A DNA stretch of 64,000 bases from positions 24,360-88,359 of the forward strand of contig JAECUM010006771.1 of assembly GCA_016617855.1 (NCBI GenBank), read 5' to 3'. This document shows, one piece after another, positions 34,564-48,073 of the stretch. Below the pieces are notes generated by a model, which had not been told where the DNA came from, ran no database searches, and was given only the letters and a program-made list of their open reading frames with translations. A program made the position numbers and the translations under genes. Source of the stretch: Megalonaias nervosa. Taxonomy: Eukaryota > Mollusca > Bivalvia > Unionida > Unionidae. Each line of letters begins with the position of its first letter. Position 1 is the stretch's first letter.

Positions 34564-35167
34564 ACGTATTATTGCAAACATGTAGAAGAATACTGTGGCT
34601 TTGATGTTCATAACAATCGCTATCGGTGAGTAGTAGTTTTTCAAATATATTTGGAAAACACACACGACAATGGTAAATAGAAGTGTTCTACAGAATATAT
34701 TATCTTTGTCTTGTACATGCTCAGTTATATCCAGTCGTGAATAACCTACTAGTAGGTATTAAGTTTAGTATGAACTGAATTTAAAATCCATTGAATATCT
34801 TGTTAATTAGTTTGATGTCTTTGATACGTTATGACATCATTATTTTGCATCTGTGTTTAAGGGAACTAATTCAGTGACCTATGGCAGCCCATTACCCACT
34901 GCATCTACACATGAAAATGAAGAAGCTATACAATCAACAGATGCACCATTGATCCCGTCCTCTGAGGCAGAATCAACAGTGGCATCACCATCCGTAACAA
35001 TTGATGTTGATGGAGATTACAATTCTGATGAAGAGGATGTGGTGGAGGCAGTGCAGGCAACAGATGCACTAATGAAACCGTCATCTGAGATACCATCAAC
35101 AGTAGAACCACCATCTGTAACAGCAGATGTTGATGGAGATAGCGATTCGGATGGAATGAAGCTGTAG
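34564..35167 (+). pseudogene. Acidic secreted tandem-repeat protein, copy 3 (broken)
   Basis: Same arrangement as copy 2: acceptor TCCTCCACAG, leader exon 34,564-34,625 with a GTGAGT donor, intron, acceptor ATTCAG and exon 2 from 34,875. The first ATG (34,580) is followed at once by TAG, leaving a second in-frame ATG at 34,604 as a possible start (MFITIAI). In exon 2 one T is lost (GATGGAATG against GATGGTAATG in copy 2), ending the frame at 35,167. Former coding sequence with further stops continues to about 35,470. It shares the end-of-repeat frame loss with copy 2, so that loss predates duplication of the unit. Confidence 0.55.
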
Positions 35168-37037
35168 AAGCAGTGCAGGCAACAGATAGACCCTTGAGTC
35201 CGTCATCTGAGGGAGTATCAACGGTCGCATCACAAGCCTAACAATTGATGTTGACAGAGTTAGCGAATTACATGCAATGGAAGAAATTTAGGAAATGCAA
35301 GCAAGAAATGTACCAGTGCCCCCATCCTGTGACGAGGAGTAGATGGATGCAACAGCTGCTAACTATGCAAACCAGTAAACCAACACACCCAGATGCATCA
35401 GCTGGATATGATATGGAAGCGTGAAGTATAGCACCATATGAAAACTCGAGCAAACATGAAATACAAGTGACAATGTAGACGTTGTACACACAATATTGAT
35501 TCGAATACATTCATATGTTTTATTTATTCTTCCTGTTGCTATTATATAACTCTAGTATTAAAAGAAATATATCTATGAAATTTGTACCGTAATGATCATT
35601 TTAGGAGCAGCAATTAATCTGCACGAAACATCTATCTATCTATGTACCTATCTATCTATCTATATATCTATCCCTACCATTTCAACATTGCTTCTTTGAT
35701 CACAGCTGGTGCAACTTCAAAACTTAACTGAACTGTATAGCACGTATAAGGATACTAATTCCAGTGTTACACAGGTTTTTCAGGGCGAAATAAAAGAAAA
35801 AAGTTTAGGACAAGAAAACAGACACACATCCACGAAACGTCTTCATCGACGATATTCCTCACGATCATGCTAATTTTCGCTAGCGACAACAAAATTAAAG
35901 AAATGAAACAAACAATCCCCCCTGGATCTCATAACGCAATTATCTATCTATCTATCTATCTACCTATGTCTATATTGAAATATAGAACAGAATTCAGATA
36001 TAAAGCTTTTCCAAAGGCCCAAGCTTAGGAATATTAATGATATGAAAATTATTTGTATGATCTTTGTGATTTGGAATTATTACTTCTCAAGGAGAATTTT
36101 CAACCTTAACCACAAGTCCAAAAGTAATAAGGAAAATAATATCACCAAGCATTAACACGTTATAGCAATTCAGTTTACAAATGTACCACCACCCACAACA
36201 CATGTACACAAGTGAGCGTGGTACGATTTAACTAATGGTAGAAAGCAAAATTTCCCTAACAACATGTGTCCTAGTGAAAGAGTTCAAAATTATGTTCCCA
36301 TAGAGTAGCGTTTATGGCTCTTACTGATTCCCTAAGGCTCAGTTGTAAAGGCGAAAAATATTTTGTACTGGAAGCCGTATATCAGTACATTAGTAAGGAT
36401 CAATAGTGACCTTAAAATCCTACGATGTTGTTAGTTTGATGGTAGCAACTTTTGTTTTCAGTCCAAATAGCAACATTTTTGACACTTCAATGTCTTAACC
36501 TGGCAATAGGGCCCACTTCTTTTGAAACAATAACTACTTTACTAATTTGGGGCTTCTAAGTCGTTGTTTGTAGGAAACATTCAATGCATAGAAAAATGTG
36601 ACAGGATTCAATATTTGTCATAAATGTGATTGAAAACAAATACATTTAACACAGTTGATGTGTCTGAATGTTAATTAAAGGCCATGCCATTTTAGTAAAG
36701 GAAGGCGTAGGAAGCATGATAGAAAAAGGGTATGCAATAAGAAGGATTGCTCATAGTGTTACATTTATCATGTCCCTCCATTAGAACATCTTAAATCGTA
36801 GAAGACACGAGAACATGAAACGTTGTTAAAAAAGACTCTATCGACTTTAAACTGGAAGAACCTCTCAATGAAACTAATATAACACAAGAAATGCAAATAC
36901 AAGCGTCATCGATAAAGTTACAGTTTCACTACCTCTGCCGAAGTGACATTATCTCGTAAAGAACATAAAGGTGAAGGATGGCCAAAATAGACGCACGAAG
37001 ACGCTGGTTAATGCCTATAAATCATTTCTAAAATAAG

Positions 37038-37271
37038 TTGAAGAATTTACAGAAAATGTTTGTATCACTCAATTTAATCTTTTGTTACGATGAGTGTATC
37101 AGTTTATCTAGCAGTAATATTTGGAATATTCATAGCTTTGATATTGAAAACATAACTTTCCCAATCAACAAAGCCTTTCGTACATTTGATAAATATTTGG
37201 CAGAGAACACAGGTCTTGAAGATGTTCCTATTTTCAGTAACTGCTCGGAAAGCGACACTGCGTTATGCTAG
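37038..37271 (+). CDS. Hypothetical ORF or exon, unit 3
   Basis: Counterpart of 21,989-22,222, 77 codons, no ATG at its start, opening after GAATTTACAG. It ends SNCSESDTALC. See the unit 2 copy for the comparison. Unknown product. Confidence 0.25.
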   Translation: MKNLQKMFVSLNLIFCYDECISLSSSNIWNIHSFDIENITFPINKAFRTFDKYLAENTGLEDVPIFSNCSESDTALC

Positions 37272-40200
37272 AGATGGAAGTCTCCTCAGGAAAACACTCT
37301 GAGCGATAGAGTAGTTAAGAATACAGTACGTATGTTCTAAATATTGAAAACACGAGTCTCTAATTATGTAAGATACAATTTTGATATCAAATATCTTATG
37401 ACTTCGTATCCGACGGGTACTTCAATAAATTGTCTCAGTCTTACGTAATCGACTCAACGAGCTATATTCTATACTTGGCCTTTTACAGATGTTCATTTGG
37501 AGTTAGTTATCAATTAATTTCTAAATGATCACAAATCGAAACGTATAGAGTATTCTGAATGAAAGTGATGTGTCAGCAGCATTGAACGTGCTAATTCGAA
37601 ACTGGTCATGATATATAAATATGATATGATCCTGAATGTCACTGAATACATCGCAATAATTCCCAAATGGTGATTTAGTCCTTAGGTCAAGAAGCACCTT
37701 GTATTTTCAATGATTACCTTAAATAAAGAAATCTTCAACCTCATTTCCAACATATTCTAAGTTGTAAACAAGGTCAGGTCTCTGAAATAAAAACATGACA
37801 AAGATTAAGTGGACCAGGAATTTACAAGAGGAAAATTAATGTCCTGATCTCGATTCCAAGTAACATGTTGGCAAAATTTATCTTAACGTTTAGTTTAACT
37901 CATGGACACAAGTTCTCTTGTAATATGTTGTTAGAACCGTGAAATTGATATATGACATAAGTAGGACTTTAAAGAATTATCTTGATGTCAATATTGATAA
38001 TTGTTTTCGTTTACAGTGTTACATCATTTTGCAGAGCGAAATGCGAAATGCACATATCATCTACTGACTCCCATCGTACTGAAGTTTCCATGTGCACGCG
38101 TTATGGAGAGAGAGATGGGGAAAGGATGGAGGGAGGGTGACAGAAAATGAGAGATGATTTGAGAGATCTTTAACTGTTCATCTAAACTTGGCAGTATTAT
38201 GTACAAAGCCGTCAAATGTTCAGTAGTGACACCTTTCTCACAATGTTCACAGGTTCCTTATATATGGTTTAGTTCTTTTGACAATTTTACTTGTCATTCT
38301 AAATAATTTTGCCAATTCTATTTATGTTAGCATTGGATAAATGCAGAAGAAATGTAGGATGAGAAATCTGTCCCATCATGAATGGCACAGTTCTGGAGTT
38401 ATATATAAGCAAATGGAGAATTCCTTAGCTTTAGTAAAATTCACCCATACAAGCCATCAAACCATTAGTTGTATATATAAATTTACATTGCCAAGAAAAC
38501 AGTTGTCAAATGTGGTATTTAAATTGTTATAAGCAAAACCAGTGTGCATGTACTTGTATCTGTGTCTGGGGAAGTATGAGAGAGAGAGACAGAGAGACAG
38601 AGAGACAGAGAGAGTTTGAAGGGGTTTGTTTGTGATAAGTTGGTTGAATGGATGGTGGGCTTAAATCAGTTTACTGCTCTGGCGTTGAAAGACAACCAGT
38701 CCATTTGATAACGCGAGTGAGGTAAATCGTAGAATATTATTCAGCCGTAGAACACGTATAACTGGAATATTAGATAATGAAAGCAAACGTAATGAATTGA
38801 CATTCACATATTTTAAGAGCCTTATTTTCAGCAAGTGTTTCTAACGGTAAACACAGTTCGACTCTTGTCATTATGGTTACAAATGTGTCTTGATTCACAT
38901 TGAATATAATTTCATTGATTTTTGGACGAAATAAATTAAAGATGGGAGAGACCGATTCATATGATCTTATTTTATAGAACATTATTACAATATGGCCAGG
39001 AATATTCTTGTAGAACATCTAACTTGTAATTAGCGGGTCGGGCATTTGTAAGAGCAATGCTAATATATATCTTTTGTGCATAGTTTACTTCAACGTTTCC
39101 TTAACAAAACTTATGTAGGGTTAGGTTAGGGATAAGGGGCCGACCCAGGTTCTTTCGTTACCATGTTTCATCTTACTACTACGCTTTCTGAATACAAAAT
39201 ATAAGATTTGTGAGAGATATACAGCGATTAAAAAAGCCGAGATTGTGTATGTTACTGATACATCGTATGAAATCTAATAAAACGGTGACGTTATTACTTA
39301 TGATCTATATGGTTAGGAATTTATACTTATGTAGGTGAATTTGCATCCAAGCAGACCGAATGTGAGAATAACACATGATATAACCGAACATTATTACGTA
39401 CTAGCTTCTACGTTTCTGAATATGCCCCCCCCCCCTCCTCCCAACACGTACGTGTAACTTTGGTACTATCTAAGCAAGCAATGAAAGTACGTATTACGTG
39501 GGAATATATAACTTAATGAAATCCTTTGGCATTATCTTTGCAGAGAGTAGATTGTAAGCCTATTACTGACTCCCGATAGCTTTGTAGTGAAAGAGAAACC
39601 TTTTTACTTAGGATTTTAGTTTTTCTTCGTTTAAAACCCAGAACGATAGCTTTATTATGTTCTAAATTCAGTCGACCTGCAATATGTGGAAACGGTAGAT
39701 GGTATAACACTCGACTTATTGTGCAGAAACGAAACATTGAAAGCACGGATCAACGATCACACATCATAATGTGATATGTTATGAAATATGACGGACGTAT
39801 ACATAAAATTAACATGGACTAAAGACAGCGTACATGCGTATCTACCTTCCAAGGGAAATTCAACAAAATGCTGTGGTAACTAAAACTGTGACCATTTGAA
39901 CTATCACCCGAGATAAGAATCTCTTTATCTTTCGGCCTGTTCAACAATAATATTAACTAATTATGTCTTCCCAAAGACAACACGTTTCTGGAATAATTTA
40001 CTTTCTGACATCAAAGAAAAAACTGAAAACGTGAACCACTTAGAATGAACCTACTTTCAGTGACCTGGATATCATTAATTTGAATATGTTCAATACTTTT
40101 CATACCCTACATATTCTCTGCGAACATACTGAAAACTGTTCCCATATTTTCTTGCAGTCCTAACCCATGTGTGATTGTTGGAAGAACGAAGCAATCGATG

Positions 40201-40434
40201 AAGCTGCAGCCTCCTTCTGTTTAGACAAGATTTTGAATGAAATGCAGAAATAAATACTATTTATGTATGTTTCGTAAATTAGATGATTCTCTGCGCTGCA
40301 TAACACTTTAACCTATTTCAAACCTATTGGTGTGTATATTTAAGTGTGTGCTTAACTTTTGTTTTGATCTTAAGTTGTACTTTAGATAATGTAAACAGCA
40401 TATTTACATAGGTAACGTTTGTTAATTTTACTAA

Positions 40435-40695
40435 TTATGGTTTTATGAATATACAATGTATAGACAAACTTTTAAGAATCGAAATGGAAATACAGTTCGA
40501 ATGAGTCACATATGGGTCAAGTGAAAATGTGTATAAACTAAAAGCACTTAATTGCTGCCTTACGTCAGTCTGTGGGAATTCATTTTGATCACAAGTTACC
40601 AATGCGTTGAGGTGTAATTCGAGAGGAATTGTTTCTTCAAAATATTCATTGAAATTTCTAAAGTGCTCATTCCCTTTTTGGTTATTACAGCTCAT
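40435..40695 (-). CDS. Hypothetical 86-codon ORF, unit 3 (uninterrupted form)
   Basis: Starts at ATG 40,695 (MSCNNQKGNEHF) and runs leftward 86 codons, with an aromatic, acidic N-terminal part and a hydrophobic end. The LINE in unit 2 inserted within this ORF at the site equivalent to 40,491/40,492. No domain recognised. Confidence 0.3.
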   Translation of the reverse strand: MSCNNQKGNEHFRNFNEYFEETIPLELHLNALVTCDQNEFPQTDVRQQLSAFSLYTFSLDPYVTHSNCISISILKSLSIHCIFIKP

Positions 40696-41322
40696 TCACT
40701 GTTGGACTAATACACCCCTTTTGGATTATTGTAAACTCATACAAAAACATTCTTGATAGCATCATTGTTCTTTATCAGGCTATTCAGTTCAATTGGAATT
40801 CATTCGGAACAGTTTATACGTTTAGACATGTGATATTACATTTGATTATTTGGGATTTAATTCACATTACTGTAAATGTCGTTTGAATTTTCACCTTGTT
40901 TTGTAAAGAAATAAATTACTTGTTGATTTTACTTAAATTGCTGGTTTCACTTTAAAACCAATAGTCGTAAGTCTATTCCGTTGATTTTCAAAGTCATATC
41001 GTGTGTATACGACCTTTGACCTGTGTTGGTCTGACACTACTAGCAAAAATAATTTCCTAGTGGATCCACAGAGAACTCTTAAGAGGTAAATTTGATTTAG
41101 GAAAGTCCACAAATTAGTAAATGTAAATCCTGTTTTAAAAGACTTTACTGGTAAGTGGAATAAATGAAAAGAAGAATATGGACAAAAGGATGTGACAGCT
41201 TTCTAAGCTAACTTAAACTGGTCAAATTGTTTGCACACAAAAAACCACAACACTTTGTTGTTCCACTTCATTGTCACTTCGACCTTTTAACTTTTCTGGA
41301 TAACATCCTGAATTAAATTTAA

Positions 41323-41550
41323 TTGTTTCATCCATCAATCGTTATGTTTATCTCAAACTTATTTACGTTATCTTCTGTAGATTCAGTATTGAAAAATGAT
41401 CGCTACCAGAACTCTAATAGGGTGATTACAATGTATGTTTCGTATGAGGTAGAGAAAAAGATATCATATACTTTATGCTACATGGGAACTTCCGGTATTG
41501 TTTATGGGAGTAGAGTGTTGTTCATTACTAATGATTATTGTTATTTATAG
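41323..41550 (+). CDS. Hypothetical ORF, unit 3 end
   Basis: Counterpart of 29,441-29,647 with a slightly earlier start. Tyr- and Ser-rich, no motif. Confidence 0.15.
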   Translation: MFHPSIVMFISNLFTLSSVDSVLKNDRYQNSNRVITMYVSYEVEKKISYTLCYMGTSGIVYGSRVLFITNDYCYL

Positions 41551-41833
41551 ATGCTTCCCGACAAGGTAACTAGCAGACGATATTCTGCCCATTTTACCTG
41601 GACGACGGGGAACGTTGCAGTTTCTGCTATATACGATCACCAAAATTTACCATTTTTAACAAGGCACGCTGAAGCAATGTCAGTTTGTAGATCACAACTA
41701 TAGATATTAACAGAAAGCTTGATTGGCGTTCCGTTCTTGTGTAAGTTTCATAAAAGTATCTTGAAATTCAATGAATTTATTTTCAGCTTCCAAACACCAT
41801 ATAAAGTCAACGGTAAATCTGCCCGCTGACCAC

Positions 41834-41856
41834 AAATATGGCGGCTGATGACGTCA
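41834..41856 (+). promoter_or_regulatory. YY1-like plus CRE promoter motif, unit 4
   Basis: AAATATGGCGGC followed by TGATGACGTCATTC, as in unit 3, about 150 bp upstream of the ATG at 42,006. Confidence 0.45.
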
Positions 41857-42005
41857 TTCGGGAACTATCTATGTAAACAAGTGGAATTGAATGAGATGTT
41901 GCTGATATTAAGGAGGAATTCTAGATGGTTAGGATTGAAATGTAGAAATAAATCACATAATGCTAATCATTTAATGCACATCATACACTATTTTTGCCAG
42001 GGATA

Positions 42006-42098
42006 ATGGCTGCGTCTGTACACATGTTGTACTGGAATCTGAAATTGGACACTCGTGCTGAAAATGTTAGATACTTAAATGACATGGACAGGTACTGA
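42006..42098 (+). CDS. 30-codon ORF or first exon, unit 4
   Basis: Same length and frame as in units 2 and 3, with Ile to Met and Lys to Arg changes. Its downstream region is broken by LINE copy 2 about 250 bp later. Confidence 0.3.
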   Translation: MAASVHMLYWNLKLDTRAENVRYLNDMDRY

Positions 42099-42331
42099 TT
42101 ATACAAAACGTTTACTAGTGTGATTACATGCTGAGTCTTCCGCATTTGAGAAACTTAAAATAAATATACTGGCTGACCAAAGAAACGGATACAGAAAATA
42201 GTGGCTAAAGTAAGACGGGATAAATACGAATTTCTGTGTCATCATCTCCAGGTTTGGAGTAGCAGAAACTATAGGGACTGGTTTAGAGGAAAATACAAGA
42301 GTAACTAACTCATTGCAATTAATCCACATTG

Positions 42332-42346
42332 ACCTAATGCTGATGT
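42332..42346. repeat. Target-site duplication, left (LINE copy 2)
   Basis: ACCTAATGCTGATGT, identical to 48,093-48,107. Units 2 and 3 carry it once (about 15,441-15,455 and 30,430-30,444), followed by CGTTGAT as on the right of the LINE. Confidence 0.95.
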
Positions 42347-42896
42347 TCCCCCTGCGGGTCCGGGTTTGTGGAATTGGCCCGCCGTGCCTCGCTACGTGTC
42401 GTAAGAGGCGACTAAGTAGAGGCAACCTGTTTGCCGTGGGTTGCAACCCGTGTCGGAGGAGGAAATGATCCTGGTAGTTGAGCAGAGGCTTTCCGATGCA
42501 ATACACTACTTTGGCCTCTACTTCTTCTAGACGGGTGGTCGGGATGGGCCCGGTTTCGAGAAATCGGCTGGTCACGCCGAGACCTAGGAGGTCTTTATTT
42601 ACTCGCTCACTTTCTTTATCTTTCTCGTTGTATCTCTCTTGATACCACCGTTGCCCCTACATTCTATCCGTTAAACTTTCCCTTTTCCAAGTCTTAGAAG
42701 ACTTCCTAGAAGGCGGTGGCTCAACGGGTCAATTGGGAGGTAATTTTACCGACTGAGTATGTCTTATGGGATGAATCAGGATGTGAATTTACCTACTGAG
42801 TATAACATCTGTGTATCCCTGGCACTTGAAAAGTGTCCCCTTGTTGGGCTCCTTGGTGGGTGGGGAGCACGGGTGCTGAATTTTAAATCCACCAAC

Positions 42897-44058
42897 ATGG
42901 ATATTTCCACAAAAAAATCAGCTCAAACGTACCAAAACTTTATCTGACTCAGATGACGAACCATGTGGTGTGTAATCATTTCCACGCTTCATGGTTATAC
43001 TATCTACAGACAAATCAAAACTGCTAGTCTCACTGTCTCCGTTTGTTATCGAAAAGACAATTACGGGTATAATTGGTACACCAAAAACTGTAAAGAAGTA
43101 GAAATCGGGATGCCTACTTGTTGAATGTGATCGACGGGGTCAGACCAAAAATATCCGGAAAATGAAGACATTTTTCGATATTCTGGTGACCTCATTCGCT
43201 CACACAACACTCAACTCGTCCAAAGGCGTGATTCGATGTCGGGAATTGGCCGGAGTAAGCGACAAAGATATCATCGAAGGGATGAAAAACGAAGGTGTCA
43301 CTGCAGTTCGCAGAATAAGAATTAAACGTAATAACAATCTGCAGGACACCAACACATTCGTACTCACCTTCAACAAGCCAGCAGAACCCAGAGTGGTCAA
43401 GGTTGGCTTTTTGCAAGTGTAGGTTGAGATTTACATACCTAACCCCCTTCGATGCTATAAATGTCAGAAATATGGCCATCACGAAGATCGTTGCTCAACA
43501 AGCCAGATATGTGGCCGATGCGGAGACCATTCTCACCAGGAAGCTGAGTGTAGAGCAACTCTGCATTGTGTCAACTGTGGGAAAGAGCACCACGCCAATT
43601 CCAAGGAATGTGATACATGCGAACAGGAGAAGGAAATACAGAGGGTTACATATACATCCAACATTCTCTATCCAGAGGCCAGAAAGCTTGTACAGGCAAA
43701 AACATCACCTACTGGCCCACCCTTCTCCACTGTAGTTAAAAACAATCCTAAAGCAACGAAGGACGCTCAAACACAGACAGATACACCCGAGTCAACACCT
43801 CGCTCTAACACCCCCCATTACCAAGCACAAAAAACCACGGCATCTACCCAAACAACTTTTAATAATACCCCACCACCGAAGTCACCAAAGAGTAAATATA
43901 GATCTCACGGAAATAGGCAGCAAAAGGGGTCAGAAGACCCCATCAAACTCTATAACAGGTTTGGGGATATTGAGAGCATGGATGCAGAAGATACTGCTCC
44001 ATGTTCTCAAAGTAGCTCCAGACCTAACAAAAAAATCATCCCCGTACTTCCTCCGTAG
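42897..44058 (+). pseudogene. LINE ORF1 (zinc-knuckle protein), copy 2
   Basis: Start ATG in CAACATGGATATTTCC. The N-terminal part is frameshifted after about 16 codons. The middle part (43,162-43,422) is open until a TAG where copy 1 has ATG. Three CCHC knuckles follow (43,450-43,620, including CYKCQKYGHHEDRC and CGRCGDHSHQEAEC), then a Pro/Thr/Gln-rich tail ending at TAG 44,056, 68 bp before ORF2. The tail is missing from copy 1 because of the 10,339 junction. RNA binding is inferred from the family. Confidence 0.8.
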
Positions 44059-44126
44059 AAATAACCATACAGATTCTCTCCGCGAAAAGTCTAACCTAGC
44101 ACCAAAATCTCCAATCTAAACTTATA

Positions 44127-47100
44127 ATGAAGAACACGATCTTACAATGGAATTGTCTAGGACTTAGAACCAATTACAATGAAATTCTTCTGCTTTTAAA
44201 CGAATATGATCCTGCAATAATATGCCTTCAGGAAACCTTTTTAAAAGATACGGACAACATCCCACTTAAAAACTACTCCCTGTTTAACACCTACTTACAT
44301 AACGCTGACAGGGCCTCAGGAGGGGTTTCTATTGCTGTGAAAAATAGAGCCCCACATAGCGTCATCCCTTTAAACACAAATTTGCAAGCCATTGCTGTGA
44401 GTGTCACTCTACATCGAGTGATTACATTTTGTTCTATTTGCATACCACAAAACACCAACTTATTACCAAATGAATTAGACACGCTTGCTCAACAACTTCC
44501 CGCGCCATTTGTTTTACTCGGTGATTTCATTGCCCATAACATGTTATGGGGATCAAATTACATAAGCGACAGGGGCAAAAAGGTTGAAGATTTTATTACT
44601 AGACACGACTTGTGTCTATTTAGTACCAAGTCTTCGACGTACTTGCACCCAGGAACAGGTACATACACATGTATCGACTGAACAATTTGTTCTCCTTCAC
44701 TACTTTTGGATTATAATTGGAAGGTCGCTGATGTCCTTCACAGCAGTGATCACTTTCCAATCTCTCTTAAGAACACCAACGTTACAATTGATGGCACGAT
44801 TCCACAGTGGAATTTAAAGAAAGCTGACTGGGCCAAATTTGAAACACTTTGTACAGCTCGACTAAACAGGAATACCGTCCTAAACGATAATGATCGTATT
44901 CGACAATTTACATCCGTCTTAATTGAGATTGCACAAGAATCCATTCCTAAGTCCTCGCCGAACTGTAAAAGAACCCAAAAACCGTGGTTCACTAAAGAAT
45001 GTAAAGAAGCCATTAGACAACGCCGAGAAGCACTGAAAAAATTTAATAATCGTCCAACGCCCGACAATTTAACTCAGTACCGTATTGTTCGGGGCAAAGC
45101 TCGCCGCACCATTAAAGAAAGTAAACGAGAATCATGGAAAAAATATGTTTCAACTTTAAACTCTCGTTCCTCAATAAAGAAAGTTTGGGACACGATTCGC
45201 AAAATAAATGGGAAGGGAAAATACAATTCTTTCCGACATCTGAACCTAAATAATAACAATTTCAATACCAAACATGAAATAGCCAATGTACTTGCCGATT
45301 GTTTCTCCAAAAATTCCTCATCGTCTAATTATTCAGAAGCTTTCCGAAGACAAAAAGCTCAAAAAGAAAAAAAAAAACGGTTGAAATTCACATCGAATAA
45401 CTCAGAGAGCTATAACCAACCGTTTTCATTGTCGGAGCTTATGGAAACTTTGAATAAGGCCCATGATACATCTGCTGGGCCTGACGATATACATTACCAG
45501 TTTTTGAAACACCTTCCAGAACCATCCTTAACTGTTCTTTTGGAAATCTTCAATGATTTGTGGATTACTGGTAATGTACCAAAAATTTGGAAAGAAGCAA
45601 CAGTAATACCAATCCCCAAACCAGGCAAAGATAGCGCAGATCGTACCAACTATAGACCTATATCATTAACTAGCTGCGCTTGCGAAACAATGGAACGAAT
45701 GATCAATTCTCGGCTTGTATGGTATTTGGAAACCATCAATTTAATATCTCCTTTCCAAAGTGGCTTTCGTTATGGTCGTAGTACCTTTGATCATCTGGTT
45801 AGACTGGACGCTTTTATCAAGAAGGTACACTTAGTATCGGTTTTCTTTGATCTGGAAAAGGCCTATCACACAACGTGGAAGTACTGAATACTAAAAGACC
45901 TGCACGATCTGGGTCTAAAAGGCCGTCTGCTGTCGTTGATATCAAACTTCCTCTCAGACAGGGAATTCAAGGTACGAGTGGGCTCCATCCTCTCTGATAT
46001 GCACGATCAAGAGATGGGTGTGCCCCAGGGCAGTATTTTATCGGTGACGCTTTTCAACATAAAAATTAATAGCATCACCAAGTGTCTGACTCCCGGTGTG
46101 GATTGCTCCCTATATGTTGATGAATTTTTAATATGTTACCGATCCAAGCACATGCATACAATTGAAAGACAATTACAGCAAAATATCCAGAAGATTCAAA
46201 ATTGGACCAACACTAACGGTTTCAAATTCTCGAAATCAAAAACTGTATGTATGCATTTCTGTCAGTTACGAAGACATCATGATGGACCTAAACTCACGCT
46301 GGACGGAACTCCTATTCCAGTTGTTGAGGAAGCAAAATTCTTAGGTATTATCTTCGACAGAAAACTGACCTTTATTCAAGAATTGAAGAATTTGAAAGCT
46401 AAATGCTTGAAATCTCTAGATTTACTTAAAGTAATAGCGCACACTGACTGAGGTGCTGACAAGGAAAGTCATATTCAGTTTATACATAACATTTATTCGC
46501 TCGAAACTAGACTATGGTTGCGTTGTCTATGGTTCAGCTAGGAAGTCCTATTTGAAGATGCTAGACCCAATTCATCATCAGGGAATAAGACTTGCTGTGG
46601 GAGCATTTAAGACAACCCCGTGTGAAAGCTTACTCTTTGAAGCGAACGAACCACCTTTATCACAACGTAGAGAAATGCTTTCCGCACAGTATGCTCTCAA
46701 ATTAAGCTCAAACCCTCTGAACCCTGCTTTCTCGGCTGTTTTTGAACCCAAATATAAAACCATATATGACAATAAACCAAACGTCACACCTACCTTTGAC
46801 ATTAGAATATTACCATGCCTTGACAGTACCAAAATTGAACTTTCAAGAATTCTGAAAACGACCGCCTCCGAAACACCTCCCTGGCTACTTCAACAACCAA
46901 AGGTACTTTTCACGTTACACGATGGCAAAAAATTCGGAGACAAACCCTTCCATCTTCCACAACTCTTACCATGAACTCCTCACCGAATTTCAAAATTATA
47001 CAAGAATATATACTGATGGATCAAAAGATGAGGAAAAGGCTGCTGCAGCCTTCGTTAGTTGAAAACACACAACAAAAGTTCGCTTGCCAAATGGTACATC

Positions 47101-47797
47101 AATTTTTTCAGCCGAAATCAGAGCAATAGACCTTGCATTGCAATATATTGAAAGCAAGCGTATTTTAAATAGCATCATCTTCTCCGATTCACTATCAGTA
47201 CTTCAGTCACTACATAATAGAAAACTGGAGAATCCATTATTAGCTAATGTTCTCCTTAAACATACTGAGCTGAGTACTTCCCACAATATAGTATACTGTT
47301 GGTTACCCAGCCATATTGGAATTAAAGGTAATGACAAAGCAGACCGCGCTGCTAAAATGGCCCTATCACTAGAACCATCTGATTTTAATACTCCGTATAC
47401 TGATTTTAAACGTAGCATCAAAGACTGTTTACGTCAGAAATGGCAGGCATCATGGAATGATGCCGTGAATAACAAACTTCATGCCATCAAGCCAACCCTA
47501 GGAGAATGGACCCCTTCCTACAGAGCCGTCCGTAGGGAGGAGGTAGTCATTGCAAGAATTCGAATCGGCCATACTTATTTAACCCACTCCTATATACTAA
47601 AAGGAGAAGACCCACCAGAGTGCATATCTTGCAATGAACCATTCACTGTTAAGCACTTTATGTTGGAGTGTTTCGACCTCCAACCTACGCGTGATCATTA
47701 TTACAATGTGCATGACATTAGGGAACTCTTTGATACAGTTAGCATTTCTTATATTATAGACTTCCTGAAGGAAGTAAATATTTATCATAAGTTATAG
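44127..47797 (+). pseudogene. LINE ORF2 endonuclease-RT-RNase H, copy 2
   Basis: Order: APE endonuclease (44,127-44,750; QWNCLGLR, CLQETF, then GDFIAH where copy 3 has GDFNAH, and SDHFPI), a basic linker, RT (45,420-46,450; SAGPDDIHY, FDLEKAYHTT, GVPQGSIL, YVDEF), then RNase H (47,000-47,380; IYTDGSK, AEIRAIDLAL, FSDSLSVL, GNDKADRAAK) and a CISC..H..C C-terminus ending at 47,797. Breaks: TGA at 44,679, TGA at 45,885, a stop and frameshift at about 46,450, a frameshift near 46,940 and a stop near 47,060. The Asn to Ile change in the endonuclease and YVDE in place of YVDD hit catalytic motifs. RNase H presence is typical of the I group. Confidence 0.9.
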
Positions 47798-48073
47798 CTT
47801 TTATGCTATCACCTTAAACAGTTTTATGTGCTATATATACCGTCGCTAGATTTTAATTACCTTTCATCTGTTTTCGTTGTCATACATCATTTGCACTCCC
47901 CGTTCATCGGGAAACTTTATTTATCACCGTGACCATTTTATCGTTTTACCTTCAACAGTTTGGTTTCCTATCGCTGGTCGATACGTAATCTTTTACCACT
48001 TTTAAATAATGAAAGATATAACCTTTTGTATGGCGCTAAATAGAATCATAATGCTGGTGCGCCGTAAAAAAAT

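Larger units (their letters stand above)
29887..41789 (+). repeat. Tandem unit 3 (11.9 kb)
   Basis: From CCAAACACCAGATAAAG to the base before the next CCAAACACC at 41,790, 11,903 bp. It is collinear with unit 2 apart from the LINE, an extra 0.43 kb near 31,840-32,290, a long AT tract and a missing 0.46 kb at 35,997. Where both exist, unit 3 and unit 4 are much closer to each other than either is to unit 2. Stretches without a supported gene: 31,850-32,500, 33,100-34,560, 35,540-37,030, 37,280-38,340, 39,020-40,430 and 40,700-41,320. Confidence 0.9.
41790..42346 (+). repeat. Tandem unit 4, first part
   Basis: Begins CCAAACACCATATAAAG and is collinear with 14,898-15,455 and 29,887-30,440. It contains an intact YY1-like site (41,834-41,845), the CRE (41,849-41,856) and a 30-codon ORF (42,006-42,098). 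It is interrupted by LINE copy 2. Confidence 0.9.

Noticed and set aside
42347..42440. tRNA-like or SINE head in the LINE 5' end
   Set aside because: The CCCCCTGCGGGT..GTAAGAGGCGACTAAG block is shared by all three LINE copies as their 5' UTR start; I could not find A and B boxes at convincing spacing or a cloverleaf.
44291..44482. Minus-strand ORFs inside LINE copy 2 (also 44,750, 45,074, 46,578, 47,203)
   Set aside because: Antisense shadows of ORF2.
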